Below, piece after piece: positions 8,572 to 17,175 of a DNA stretch of 64,000 nt. The stretch is from Antrihabitans stalactiti (GTDB lineage Bacteria; Actinomycetota; Actinomycetes; Mycobacteriales; Mycobacteriaceae). The translations under genes and the position numbers were made by a program. Position 1 is the stretch's first letter, and every line of letters begins with the position of its first letter. The DNA lies in the NCBI RefSeq assembly GCF_012932915.1, contig NZ_VCQU01000017.1:1-64000 (forward strand). The letters run 5' to 3'. Below the pieces are notes generated by a model, which saw nothing but the letters and a program-made list of their open reading frames with translations, had not been told where the DNA came from and searched no databases.

Positions 8572-9924
8572 GTGCGTCGTGCCGCAGTTGCATTGCTGTC
8601 CTTGACCGTTGGAGTCGTCCTCGCGGACTCGGCGATCGTCACGCTCGCGCTGCCCGAGATCCTGCGGCACCTCGGTGGCAGCGTTGCGCAGGTTGCCTGG
8701 GTGCTGATCGCGTTCAACCTCGTGTTGGCATTGCTAGTAGTGCCCGCGGCGTGGGCCTGTACTCGTCGCAACCCCGCGCCGATGTGTGCGGCCGGGATCG
8801 CGATGTTCGCTGCCGCGTCGGCCGCGTGTGCGCTCGCCGGGACGATGGACGTGTTGATCGCCGCCCGTTGCGTGCAGGCGTTGGGTGGTGCGTTCGCTCT
8901 CGTCGGCTGCCTGGAATTGCTGGTCGCTGCGACCGACGAGAAACGGGGAGTCGCTCGCTGGACCACGGCGGGCGTGCTCGGAACAGCTGTAGGGCCGGTC
9001 GCGGGTGGCCTTCTCACCGAAGCAATTTCGTGGCAGGCGATCTTCGTCGTCCAGGTTCCGATCGCGGTCCTCGCGGTGCCGGCTGCGCTCGCGATCCGCG
9101 GCAATTCGGTACACGCCGTTGACAAGCATCGCCCAGCGATCGCGCCGAACCTCGCGTTGGTCTTGCTGTCCGCTGCGCTGACCGCCGCCTTGTTCCTGCT
9201 CGTCCTATTACTCGTCGAGGGCTGGGGTCGCTCGCCCGCCACCGCCGCGCTGACCGTGTCGGTAGTGCCGGTCGCAGCGTTCATTGCCACGCCGCTGGCC
9301 AGACGAGTCCGGGCTGGGCCGCGCTCGGAGTCCGCGGCCGGTTGCATCCTCATCGCGGGCGGGTTGGTCGGCCTCGCAATCCCCCCGTCCGCGCACCTGG
9401 CGTGGACGATCGCTCCACAGGCGCTGATCGGCCTCGGACTCGGTCTGACAGTGGACTCCCTCACGTTCGAGGCGCTGCGCGATCGGATGCCGCGAGCGAT
9501 GCACGGCGGTTGGACGATCGGTGCTCGGCACGCGGGAGTCGTTCTCGGCCTTGCGATTTTGACGCCGGTGTTCACCGCCGACCTCGTCGACGCCCAGGTA
9601 CCCGCGCAGGAGGCCATCACCGGGCTGGTGTTGGATGCCCCGTTGCGAACGCAGGAGAAGATTGCGCTCGCCCAGGGATTGAGCGACCAACTGGCGCGCG
9701 AGCGCGGCCGCGTGCCCGACCTGCACCCGGCGTTTGCCGAATTGCAAGTTGCCGATGAGCAGCGCGCGGCCGCGGCGACGCTCGAACGCAACCTCGATGA
9801 ACAACTCGAGCGGGCAGCAACGTACGCGTTTCGCGACTCGTTCCTCATCGGCGCGGCCTTGGCGCTTGCCGCGCTGGTGCCTCTGATTCCGTTCGGTCGG
9901 CTACGCAGGCGGGTGCACGCATGA
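8572..9924 (+). CDS. Major facilitator superfamily exporter
   Basis: 450 aa from a GTG at 8572, the first usable start after the repeat; no clear ribosome site is visible. The protein is a series of hydrophobic helices with RWTTAGVLGTAVGPVAGG, a motif C-like stretch typical of drug:H+ antiporters of the EmrB/QacA type. A charged segment of about 70 residues (rich in Glu, Gln, Arg) precedes the last helix. The stop overlaps the next gene by four bases. It probably exports a small amphipathic compound; the substrate is unknown. Confidence 0.82.
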   Translation: MRRAAVALLSLTVGVVLADSAIVTLALPEILRHLGGSVAQVAWVLIAFNLVLALLVVPAAWACTRRNPAPMCAAGIAMFAAASAACALAGTMDVLIAARCVQALGGAFALVGCLELLVAATDEKRGVARWTTAGVLGTAVGPVAGGLLTEAISWQAIFVVQVPIAVLAVPAALAIRGNSVHAVDKHRPAIAPNLALVLLSAALTAALFLLVLLLVEGWGRSPATAALTVSVVPVAAFIATPLARRVRAGPRSESAAGCILIAGGLVGLAIPPSAHLAWTIAPQALIGLGLGLTVDSLTFEALRDRMPRAMHGGWTIGARHAGVVLGLAILTPVFTADLVDAQVPAQEAITGLVLDAPLRTQEKIALAQGLSDQLARERGRVPDLHPAFAELQVADEQRAAAATLERNLDEQLERAATYAFRDSFLIGAALALAALVPLIPFGRLRRRVHA

Positions 9925-10532
9925 GGCTGCGCGCGGCGGTCCTTCCTGTCATTGCTGCGGTGCTGGTGAGCGTCGTGCTCGGTTTCCAGGTCGCGCACGG
10001 CGGCGGTGATTTTGCACCTGCGCAGCCTGCGGACCCGTGCAAGGCCAGAGTGATCGAACCGCTCGCAACCGGCATCGAAGCGCTCGGCGCGCGTCTGGTC
10101 TTCATCGGATTGGACGGCGCCGCATGCCGCCTGCACATCTCCCGCGAGGCGCTGGTGCTGCGACTGGCGCAGCCGGGGGAGCGCACGGACGCCGAGATCG
10201 ACGCAATGCGGGCGGGTCTGCTCGACGCGGTGGACCGGATGAAGTCCGAAGGCACCCTGCCGTCCGCGTCCGATCTCACCGACGAGGCGCTCGACAACGC
10301 GGACCTGCCTGGCTACGTCGAATGGCTGATCCGCCGTCTGCCCGACTCACTCGTCAACGGTGCCCTCAAGACCGACGACGTGCTGCGCCGCGTGATCAAC
10401 GACCTCGACCTCCGCGCGCTGCTCGCCGACCTGAACGATCCCGACGACATCACCCGCATGATCAATGCCAAGGTCAGCAAGGCGGTGAAGGATTCGCTGA
10501 TCGAACGACTCCGCGACTTGCTCCCCGGTTAA
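9921..10532 (+). CDS. Conserved secreted or membrane-anchored protein of unknown function
   Basis: 203 aa, no family recognised. Residues about 3-25 form one hydrophobic segment (signal peptide or anchor) followed by an extracytoplasmic part. C41 and C66 or nearby cysteines could pair, and the C-terminal half is helical and charged. The ATG overlaps the exporter stop (ATGA), so the two are almost certainly co-translated. The protein may be an accessory of the exporter, but nothing in the sequence proves it. Confidence 0.7.
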   Translation: MRLRAAVLPVIAAVLVSVVLGFQVAHGGGDFAPAQPADPCKARVIEPLATGIEALGARLVFIGLDGAACRLHISREALVLRLAQPGERTDAEIDAMRAGLLDAVDRMKSEGTLPSASDLTDEALDNADLPGYVEWLIRRLPDSLVNGALKTDDVLRRVINDLDLRALLADLNDPDDITRMINAKVSKAVKDSLIERLRDLLPG

Positions 10533-10539
10533 CCCCACT

Positions 10540-10585
10540 GTCGTGAGTCTTTTTGGAGTCCAGAGACTCCAAAAAGACTCACGAG
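10540..10585. repeat. Family A palindromic repeat, copy 3
   Basis: 19-bp perfect arms (TCGTGAGTCTTTTTGGAGT, loop CCAGAG, complement) at a convergent gene junction. The stop codon of the minus-strand peroxiredoxin-like gene (10581-10579) is inside the right arm. Compared with copy 2, the T:A pair in the stem is changed on both arms together, which keeps the pairing. Confidence 0.92.
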
Positions 10586-11130
10586 GCTTGTTCGGTTACG
10601 ACCGAGTTCAGCGCCCTGACGATGTCGTCGGCGGGGGCGATGTCGTGGGCGTGATGAGCGCGGAAGTCCCAGAGCACTTCCTTGCCGCCGATGCTGGCGA
10701 CGAAGACTCCGCCGAGTTGGCGGTTGTCGCCGGTCCGCTGGTACGGGTACACGCCTGTGCGGATGAGTCCGACCAGCGGCGCGACATTGGCAGGTCCGTG
10801 CGCACCGATCCAGGCCCGCTGCAGACCCATCGTTCGGTACAGGGTCTGGTCATTGGTCGTCAGCACGGGGAACCGTGTGCCTGCGCGCTTCCGGAAGGTG
10901 AAGGCCTGAATCGGTGTACCCAGCCCGATGAACACCACGTTGCCCCCCGCTGCCGTTATGTCGGGGTAGCGGCCATTGAGCGCCCGCGCTTGTTCGAGCG
11001 CGAATGCGCTGCCGAATTGACGAAGGAACACGAATGCGACGGGGCCGTCGCGCCAGAAATCACGGATCTCGTGCTGATGGTGGCGGTCGTCGATCAACCG
11101 CTCGTTCGCGATGACGTCTACGCGGCTCAT
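10579..11130 (-). CDS. Peroxiredoxin-like (AhpC/TSA_2 type) protein lacking all cysteines
   Basis: 183 aa with a thioredoxin-fold layout (VAFVFLRQFGSAFALEQA, then VVFIGLG). In the AhpC/TSA_2 family the segment after FLR-x-FG normally carries the reactive Cys pair. Here it reads S-A-F-A, and the whole protein has no cysteine, so peroxidase activity by the usual thiol route is not possible. The start overlaps the stop of the MpaB-type gene by four bases. A binding or scaffold role is possible. The family call rests on pattern only. Confidence 0.65.
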   Translation of the reverse strand: MSRVDVIANERLIDDRHHQHEIRDFWRDGPVAFVFLRQFGSAFALEQARALNGRYPDITAAGGNVVFIGLGTPIQAFTFRKRAGTRFPVLTTNDQTLYRTMGLQRAWIGAHGPANVAPLVGLIRTGVYPYQRTGDNRQLGGVFVASIGGKEVLWDFRAHHAHDIAPADDIVRALNSVVTEQAS

Positions 11131-12179
11131 CGACCGACCTCCTGCAACGTGCCGCCTTTACCTCGCTGGAGCGTCAAACCGGGGTCGTGGGTGAAGGGGA
11201 CTTGCCCGGTCTCCGGTGTGTGGCGGAGCGCGTTATGCGCGTATCCCCACATTTCGTAGCCGACGAACGGCACGATCAGGTGGTCCACGAGCGGGTGTGT
11301 GGCTACCTTGGCGACCTGCTTGATGACGGCCGCGGAGAGTTTGGTGCGCATAGGTATGTTCGCCAGCCCGATGATCTCTCGGACGTACGGACTCAGCAGC
11401 GGTACCGAGGACCAGAAGAACAGGCGCACAAACAGATTGATCCCGCCGAGAGGCCACACCGGGGTCCAGGGTGGCGAGGTCAGGAAGTCGACGATTTCTT
11501 GGGCCGGTCGGGTGAACGCCATGATATTTTGCTCGGCGTTGCGCACCCAGGCGTCCACGGCTTCCGGCGTCAGCGGCAGTTCCCCGGCAGGGATCCCGAG
11601 CAACTCCGCGACCTTGTGTTGCTCGGCGTAGAACTGCCGCTCGTCGTCCGCCGTGGCGTTCGGATCGCCGTAGGTCTTGTAGGCGCGCCACAGGAGCTGC
11701 CACCCGGCCACATAGGTGAACTTCAAGGCCTCGACATGGTTGGCGCGAAACTCTTGGCCGTTGCCAGGAATCTCGCCGTTGACGTGCGAATGCTTGCGGA
11801 ACAGGTCACGACCGACCTTGTCTGCGGTCGCGCTGTCGCCGAATACCGCACCGGCGAAGAACAACAGACTCCGCCGAGCCCTGCCGAGCGTGTCGTAGTA
11901 GTAGACGGAGTGCTGCCCGACCCCATATGCGCCGACTGGATCGAGCATGGCGAGAACGAGGCCTGACATCGCGCCCATTCCGGCGACGAGCACGTTTTCG
12001 TAGACCTTCCAACTGATCGAGTCCGGACCGAAATATCCATCGTCGATCCGCGGAGCCTCGGCCATGGCGAGTGCCTTATCGCCGTTCTTGCCGTGCAGCT
12101 TCAGCAGGAAGTCGTACTTTCTGTCTGCCGCTCGGCGTTCGTCGGGCGTCTTGCTCAACATTTCGCTGACGAAGCTCAC
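11127..12179 (-). CDS. MpaB/latex-clearing-type oxygenase (DUF2236)
   Basis: 350 aa from a GTG at 12179 preceded by GAGAAGG; a longer frame reaches 12239 but lacks a site and would run into the operator. The conserved core (GQHSVYYYDTLGRARRSL, then FRKHSHVNG) resembles the DUF2236 family of haem-b oxygenases, which includes MpaB' and rubber oxygenase Lcp. Some members cleave olefinic carbon bonds; others are uncharacterised. It is co-transcribed with the cysteine-free peroxiredoxin-like gene and divergent from a TetR gene, its likely regulator. The substrate is unknown. Confidence 0.75.
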   Translation of the reverse strand: MSFVSEMLSKTPDERRAADRKYDFLLKLHGKNGDKALAMAEAPRIDDGYFGPDSISWKVYENVLVAGMGAMSGLVLAMLDPVGAYGVGQHSVYYYDTLGRARRSLLFFAGAVFGDSATADKVGRDLFRKHSHVNGEIPGNGQEFRANHVEALKFTYVAGWQLLWRAYKTYGDPNATADDERQFYAEQHKVAELLGIPAGELPLTPEAVDAWVRNAEQNIMAFTRPAQEIVDFLTSPPWTPVWPLGGINLFVRLFFWSSVPLLSPYVREIIGLANIPMRTKLSAAVIKQVAKVATHPLVDHLIVPFVGYEMWGYAHNALRHTPETGQVPFTHDPGLTLQRGKGGTLQEVGR

Positions 12180-12219
12180 GAGACCTTCTCTCACGTCGTT
12201 GTGTCGGCTGTTGAGATTA

Positions 12220-12242
12220 CAATGCAATCTGTATTGCAAAGT
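12220..12242. promoter_or_regulatory. Putative TetR operator
   Basis: TGCAAT-CTGT-ATTGCA (12223-12238) is a perfect inverted repeat in an AT-rich patch between the divergent MpaB-type gene and the TetR gene. It is well placed to overlap promoters for both. Operator role is inferred. Confidence 0.55.
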
Positions 12243-12295
12243 TATATGAATTGGGCCGCCATGGCAATGGGAAGCGGGTGAGGAAGAATGAGCCG

Positions 12296-12931
12296 ATGCC
12301 GAAGGCGTTGACGCGTGAAGAATTACAAGCGCAGACCCGCGACCTGATCGTGTCGGCAGCGGAACGGGTGTTCTTGGCCCGCGGCTACCACCCGACGACG
12401 ATCGCGCAGATCGCCGAGGAGGCGGGCCGCACGCACGGGTCGATCTATGGCAACTTCGCGGGTAAAGAGGACCTGTGCCTCCACGTGCTTCGCAGTCATT
12501 TCGAACACGTGCTTGCAGGGCTGTCCACTGCGGTCCTTACTGCCGACGGCATGGATGCCAAAAGGATTGCAACGCAACAGCAGTGGGAGAAACTGCTCGA
12601 GGAACCGGCCTGGATCAGACTCGCCGCCGACTTCACGATCGCCACTCGCAGCGACCCGCTGCAAGAAGAGTCCAACCGTGACACCGTCGATGGGTTCATC
12701 GCTGGGATCCAAGCCCTGGTCCTTGTGCAGGCCGCCGCGCTCGGAGTGCAGTCGGTCGACCCCGAACTACTCGAGCGGGCCTGCGCCGCACTTCTGGCGA
12801 CTGGTGTCGGGCTTGCGGTCGGCTATTCGCTCGGCGCAACGACGCGCGAACTCGCCGTCGTGGCGTTTCTCGACAGCGTCGAGCTGTGGTTTCGCCGAAT
12901 GGAGATCAACTCGCACGCTGCTACCTCGTGA
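12296..12931 (+). CDS. TetR-family transcriptional regulator
   Basis: 211 aa. The helix-turn-helix covers TIAQIAEEAGRTHGSIYGNF. The ATG at 12296 is chosen as the usual distance before the DNA-binding domain; GAGGAAG lies 10-12 bases upstream. It is divergent from the MpaB-type operon with a palindrome between them, so it probably controls that operon and itself. Its stop TGA (12929-12931) lies inside family A repeat copy 4. Confidence 0.83.
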   Translation: MPKALTREELQAQTRDLIVSAAERVFLARGYHPTTIAQIAEEAGRTHGSIYGNFAGKEDLCLHVLRSHFEHVLAGLSTAVLTADGMDAKRIATQQQWEKLLEEPAWIRLAADFTIATRSDPLQEESNRDTVDGFIAGIQALVLVQAAALGVQSVDPELLERACAALLATGVGLAVGYSLGATTRELAVVAFLDSVELWFRRMEINSHAATS

Positions 12932-12970
12932 GTCTTTTTGGAGTCTCTGGACTCCGAAAAGACTCACGAC
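12925..12970. repeat. Family A palindromic repeat, copy 4
   Basis: Left arm CTCGTGAGTCTTTTTGGAGT, loop CTCTGG, right arm ACTCCGAAAAGACTCACGAC. The loop is the complement of CCAGAG, so this copy is in the opposite orientation to copies 2 and 3. It lies at a convergent junction: the TetR stop is inside and the SixA-type stop (12972-12970) touches its right end. One stem position is a possible G-U pair. Confidence 0.9.
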
Positions 12971-13464
12971 TAGCGGGGGATGTGGAACATCGTGAGCTCC
13001 GCCAAGCCGGTGTCGAGCTCGCTCCATGGCTGGTCGAACTCGAGGACCGCCATGGCGGAGGTGGGGAACTTCTTACTGACCGCGTCGGCGGCAGGCGAGC
13101 TTCGGTTCGCCGCGAGCTCCCAGGTTGTCCACGGCATTCCGGGGGAGTGGCCGATCATGAGCAACGTGTCGACCGCGTCGTCGACGCTGCGGACCAGGTC
13201 GATCAACTCGTGTGGTGAGGCGCCGTAGATCAGTTCCTCGTACGTGGTCGGGGCGATCAGCCCGGTTGCTTCGAGGGTCTGCCTGGTGCGCGTCGAGGTC
13301 GAGCAGAGGACGGCGTCGACGACGGGTTGGTTCTCGCGCAACCAGTCGCCTGCCAGCGCAGCTTCCCGTTGACCGCGCGGTGCTAGAGGGCGCTCGTGGT
13401 CGCCGATGCCGGTCGGATAGGCTGATTTTCCGTGCCGCATAAGGATGAGAACCCGCGAGGTCAT
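12970..13464 (-). CDS. SixA-type histidine phosphatase
   Basis: 164 aa. The start at 13464 places the signature LMRHGKS near the N-terminus, with the catalytic His in RHG. A second conserved His lies in LLMIGHSPG. This is the size and layout of SixA-like phosphohistidine phosphatases of the histidine phosphatase superfamily. The physiological target cannot be read from sequence. It is divergent from fprB with about 110 bases between them. Confidence 0.82.
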   Translation of the reverse strand: MTSRVLILMRHGKSAYPTGIGDHERPLAPRGQREAALAGDWLRENQPVVDAVLCSTSTRTRQTLEATGLIAPTTYEELIYGASPHELIDLVRSVDDAVDTLLMIGHSPGMPWTTWELAANRSSPAADAVSKKFPTSAMAVLEFDQPWSELDTGLAELTMFHIPR

Positions 13465-13573
13465 ACCGGACACGGTATGCGGCCCATCCGGCCGCGTCAC
13501 ACGCGACAATGAATGTTCAAACTCCGGTTACCATGACCGCTGCTCCGACCTCCGCGCGAACAGGGATCGATCA

Positions 13574-15232
13574 ATGGCCTACGTCATCACGCAACGATGC
13601 TGCAACGATGCCAGTTGCATCAGTGAATGCCCAGTGGACTGCATTCGGCCGACTCCGGAGCAGCGCGAGTTCGCGAACACCGAGATGCTCTACATCGATC
13701 CGGATACCTGTATCGATTGCGGTGCTTGTGTAGACGCCTGCCCGGTCGACGCCATCTTCTCCGAAGACGAGCTGTCGGCGCCGCTGGCGCGGTTCAAGGA
13801 CATCAACGCTGCCTGGTTCGATCGGCATCCGCTGGAATCCGACCTGTCGCCGCTGAAGGTTCCCCCGCGTCCGGCGAAAGAACTCGGGACGTTGCGGGTC
13901 GCGATCGTCGGCGCCGGACCGGCCGCGTGCTACGCCGCCGAAGCCTTGCTGAAGCGCGCCGACGTCGAGGTCGAGATGTTCGACAAGCTGCCGACTCCGT
14001 TCGGCCTCGTCCGCGCCGGCGTGGCCCCCGATCACCCGGGCACCAAGGGCGTCACCGCGATGTTCGAGTCGGCCTTCAAGCGCGAGGCCTTCCAGTACTA
14101 CCTCAACGTCGAGGTCGGCAAGCACATCAGCCACGACGAACTGCTCGCCCACCACCATGCGGTGATCTACGCGGTCGGCGCATCGTCGGACCGCCGCCTC
14201 GAGATCCCTGGTGAAGACCTGCCAGGCAGCCACGCCGCGACGGAATTTGTCGCCTGGTACAACGGCCATCCCAGCTACGCGGACCGCACGTTCGACCTGT
14301 CCGGTGAGCGCGCCGTGATCATCGGCAACGGCAACGTCGCACTTGATGTCGCCCGTGTGCTGACCCTCGGACCCGATGCTCTCAAGAAGACCGACATCGC
14401 CGACCACGCGCTGGAAGCGCTGCGTAACAGCAATATTCGTGAGGTCGTGCTGCTCGGTCGTCGTGGTCCCGCCCAGGCGGCGTACACGTCGCCGGAGTTC
14501 CTTGCGCTCGGTTATCTGCCTGACATCGACGTCGTCATCGACCCCGACGACCTCGTGCTCGACCCGGCAAGTCAGGCCGAGGTCGACAGCGCGGACGCCG
14601 AGCCGTCATTGCGCATGAAGGTCCAGCTTGCCGGTGAGTACGCCGCGCGGCCGGTCGACCCGTCGAAGAAGCGCATCGTGTTCCGTTACCTCGCGTCGCC
14701 GGTCGAGGTGATCGGGTCCGACAAGGTCGAAGGCCTGAAGATCGTCCGCAACGAACTTGTCGACGGCAGCGCGGTCGCGACCGACCAGACGGAGACCATC
14801 GACACCGGTTTGGTCATTCGGTCCGTCGGCTACCGCGGTGTTGCCATCGAGGGTTTGCCGTTCGACGATCGCCGCGGTGTCGTGCCGAACGAGAACGGCC
14901 GGGTCATCGACGAGGCTGGCGTGCCCGTCGAAGGTGTGTTCGTCAGCGGCTGGATCAAACGTGGTCCGCGCGGTGTGATCGGCACCAACAAGACCGACGC
15001 CGACGAAACGGTCGACCTGATCCTGCAGGACTTCCAGGCCATGAAGCTCGAGAAGCCGGCACACGACCGCAACGCCTTGAAGCAACTCCTCGACGAGCGC
15101 CAGGCGGACCTGATCGACCGGACCGGCTGGCGCAAGATCGACCAGGCAGAGCGTCAGCGTGGCAAGGCTGGTGGACGGCCGCGCGTGAAGTTCACGGCCG
15201 TCGACGAGATGGTCGCCGTCACCAAGGACTGA
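13574..15232 (+). CDS. fprB: FprB-type ferredoxin/ferredoxin-NADP reductase
   Basis: 552 aa. Residues 1 to about 90 are a 7Fe/8Fe-type ferredoxin (CCNDASCISECPVDC and CIDCGACVDACPVDA). From about residue 113 it is an adrenodoxin-reductase-like flavoprotein with FAD motif GAGPAACYAAE and NADPH motif GNGNVALDVARVL. The fused layout matches mycobacterial FprB. It would pass electrons between NADPH and ferredoxins that serve P450s or other oxygenases. The ATG is chosen because the ferredoxin fold begins immediately after it; the open frame upstream overlaps the divergent phosphatase. Confidence 0.9.
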   Translation: MAYVITQRCCNDASCISECPVDCIRPTPEQREFANTEMLYIDPDTCIDCGACVDACPVDAIFSEDELSAPLARFKDINAAWFDRHPLESDLSPLKVPPRPAKELGTLRVAIVGAGPAACYAAEALLKRADVEVEMFDKLPTPFGLVRAGVAPDHPGTKGVTAMFESAFKREAFQYYLNVEVGKHISHDELLAHHHAVIYAVGASSDRRLEIPGEDLPGSHAATEFVAWYNGHPSYADRTFDLSGERAVIIGNGNVALDVARVLTLGPDALKKTDIADHALEALRNSNIREVVLLGRRGPAQAAYTSPEFLALGYLPDIDVVIDPDDLVLDPASQAEVDSADAEPSLRMKVQLAGEYAARPVDPSKKRIVFRYLASPVEVIGSDKVEGLKIVRNELVDGSAVATDQTETIDTGLVIRSVGYRGVAIEGLPFDDRRGVVPNENGRVIDEAGVPVEGVFVSGWIKRGPRGVIGTNKTDADETVDLILQDFQAMKLEKPAHDRNALKQLLDERQADLIDRTGWRKIDQAERQRGKAGGRPRVKFTAVDEMVAVTKD

Positions 15233-15238
15233 CGGAGA

Positions 15239-16006
15239 CTACTCGTATTCGGCGAGTGGACTGACGCGCGCTGCTGCCCGGATCGTGCCGTCGACGAGGT
15301 ACCACAACCGCAGTACCTCGGTGTCGTTGTCGTAGCGCGACCGCACCATGACGTGGTCGCGAGGCAGCACGCCATTGTTGTACTCGATCACCGCTCGATG
15401 CGGTTTGGCGACCAGCTTCGGCAGGTCGACCAGCTTTTCCTCGACCGCATGCCAGTAAGCGCAATTGTTCAGGTGGTTGAACTGGTCGATGTCGGTCGCG
15501 CGGATGTGAAATTGCATGTCGGCGTCGGACTCCGGCGGTGCGGGGTCGGTCAGCCACGCCTTCCACCGCAGGCGATGCTGGTCGGTGGTTGTACCGAGGT
15601 ATTCGAGGCCGCGGTCGCTGATGCGCGACGGCATGCCTGTCTTGTCGCTGAAGTTGATCCAGAACCCCTCGGATTCGATCAACCCGCCACGTTCGCTGTT
15701 GATCTGGACTCTCATGTTCGTCCAGCGGGTCGACATGCCCGAGCACCAACGGCGCAGCGACACTTCGTCCGGCCAGATGACGGGACGGATGACATCGACG
15801 ACCGTCCGCCGGACCAACCAGTACGGGTCAGTCTGCTCGAAGAACGTCGCGTGCAGGTTTTCCCACGCGATGTCTTGCAGGTACCGCGCGACGCCGTCGA
15901 AGCGGAGTCGGTTGTCTGGGTCGACATCAGCGGCGCGCACCGGCCACGCCGTGTTGAATCCGAGCCCTCCCGGAGGTGGTGGGGGGAGCGGCTTATCCAA
16001 TGACAC
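15239..16006 (-). CDS. Acyl-ACP thioesterase-like protein
   Basis: 255 aa from a GTG at 16006 with GAGGAG upstream; an ATG at 16042 would add 12 residues but lacks a site. The sequence contains two hot-dog units: one with VRAADVDPDNRLRFDGVARYLQD and one with IRATDIDQFNHLNNCAYWHA. The N-H-x-N arrangement in the second resembles acyl-ACP thioesterases (PF01643). Such enzymes release fatty acids from ACP or CoA. It faces fprB tail to tail with six bases between stops. Confidence 0.75.
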   Translation of the reverse strand: MSLDKPLPPPPPGGLGFNTAWPVRAADVDPDNRLRFDGVARYLQDIAWENLHATFFEQTDPYWLVRRTVVDVIRPVIWPDEVSLRRWCSGMSTRWTNMRVQINSERGGLIESEGFWINFSDKTGMPSRISDRGLEYLGTTTDQHRLRWKAWLTDPAPPESDADMQFHIRATDIDQFNHLNNCAYWHAVEEKLVDLPKLVAKPHRAVIEYNNGVLPRDHVMVRSRYDNDTEVLRLWYLVDGTIRAAARVSPLAEYE

Positions 16007-16103
16007 TGCTACTGGCTCCTCGTACGCCCGCGTTGTCGGCATTGCACCGACTTATCGCACATTACCGGTGTCATTGGTACCGCATGGCGGCAAGGAACCG
16101 CGT

Positions 16104-16529
16104 TCAGCTCCCGGGAATGTCGTCGACGACGCTGGCGGCGCCTTGAGCGGCCGCGCAGAGCACCGGCGCACGCCCGTCCGCGATGCTGAAGATCTCGCAG
16201 CGGCAGACTGCTTGTCGACGGGTCGCGCTGACCACGGAAGCTTCGGCACGTAACAGCGACCCGGTAGCCGGGCGAAGGTAGGTGATGGTGAATCCGCTGG
16301 TCAGCACCTTGGGGCCGAGCACGGACCCAGCTGCGAACGTCAGCGCATTGTCGGCCGAGTAGGCGAGAACGCCACCATGCACCACGCCGAACTGCTGCAG
16401 CAACGCCGGCGTGATCGGAATCTCCAACGTTGCCGATCCGGTCTCGAACGCAGCGATTCGCCCACCGACCAGCGAGGCGAAGGGCTGTGCTGCCAAGACG
16501 CCTTGGGCGTCGTCGAGAGTGATCGTCAT
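16104..16529 (-). CDS. PaaI-type hot-dog thioesterase
   Basis: 141 aa. The motif QFGVVHGGVLAYSADNA is the HGG signature of the PaaI/YdiI thioesterase family, which hydrolyses acyl- or aryl-CoA esters. The start codon overlaps the stop of the upstream TetR gene (ATGA), so it is co-translated with its likely regulator. The substrate is unknown. Confidence 0.83.
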   Translation of the reverse strand: MTITLDDAQGVLAAQPFASLVGGRIAAFETGSATLEIPITPALLQQFGVVHGGVLAYSADNALTFAAGSVLGPKVLTSGFTITYLRPATGSLLRAEASVVSATRRQAVCRCEIFSIADGRAPVLCAAAQGAASVVDDIPGS

Positions 16530-17077
16530 GCCTGGACCGCCTTCCACGCTGCGTCGGCGAAGGTCGCGGCGACAGTCGCTGGTGCCGCTGTGACCGCTCC
16601 GTCGAGCCACAGTCGTGAGTACTCCTGCGCGGGACCGAGCCACAATGCGTAGGCGATCTCGAAGTCCAAGGCCCGGACCGCTCCATACCCGGCGTAAGTT
16701 CGCCACCAGCGCATGGTGTTTCGAAAAAACTCCCGATTGCTCGGAGACTGTTCCACACCCGCGGGCCTGGTTGCGGAGAGCACTTTTGCGCGCGCGGGGT
16801 GCTCGTCGATCCAGCGCAGGTGCGCAACGACGCCCGCTTCGACGCCCTCGCGTGCTGTGGTGCACTCGCCGACCGCTGCCCAGAACTGCGCTTGGTAGTC
16901 GGCCAGCGCGTGCAACCAGACCTGGCGATACAGGTCCGACTTGTCGGGGAAGTGGTGATACAGCGCGCCGACGGACACCCCGACGTCTGCGCGGATGTCG
17001 GCCAACCGCGCGTCGAGTGGGCCTTTGTCCGCGAACTCCGTTTCTGCTGCCAGCAGTAACCGATCTCGAACCTGCAT
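16526..17077 (-). CDS. TetR-family transcriptional regulator
   Basis: 183 aa. The ATG at 17077 gives the normal short arm before the helix-turn-helix (ARLADIRADVGVSVGALYHHF). A perfect palindrome lies 3-19 bases upstream of this start (17080-17096), which fits autoregulation and control of the coupled thioesterase gene. The ligand is probably an acyl-CoA or an aromatic compound, inferred from the partner enzyme only. Confidence 0.83.
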   Translation of the reverse strand: MQVRDRLLLAAETEFADKGPLDARLADIRADVGVSVGALYHHFPDKSDLYRQVWLHALADYQAQFWAAVGECTTAREGVEAGVVAHLRWIDEHPARAKVLSATRPAGVEQSPSNREFFRNTMRWWRTYAGYGAVRALDFEIAYALWLGPAQEYSRLWLDGAVTAAPATVAATFADAAWKAVQA

Positions 17078-17079
17078 AT

Positions 17080-17096
17080 ACCGAATATAGTTCGGT
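17080..17096. promoter_or_regulatory. Putative autoregulatory TetR operator
   Basis: ACCGAA-TATAG-TTCGGT is a perfect 6-5-6 inverted repeat just upstream of the TetR ATG on the minus strand. Binding here would block initiation or translation start of the TetR/thioesterase operon. Confidence 0.6.
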
Positions 17097-17175
17097 CTGG
17101 CGGGGTTGCAAGCGGGAATTCCGCCAGGCGGTAACTCGTTGAACAATCAACTACTGCAGGGCAAGGGAGTGTTAC

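Noticed and set aside
8505-10136. 543-codon minus-strand frame opposite the exporter gene
   Set aside because: The translation is Ala/Thr/Arg/Ser-rich without domains. The plus strand encodes a clear membrane transporter with coupled downstream gene.
15241-15257. Hairpin ACTCG-N7-CGAGT near the fprB/thioesterase junction as a terminator
   Set aside because: The stem is only five base pairs and lies within the thioesterase coding sequence; it is too weak to call.
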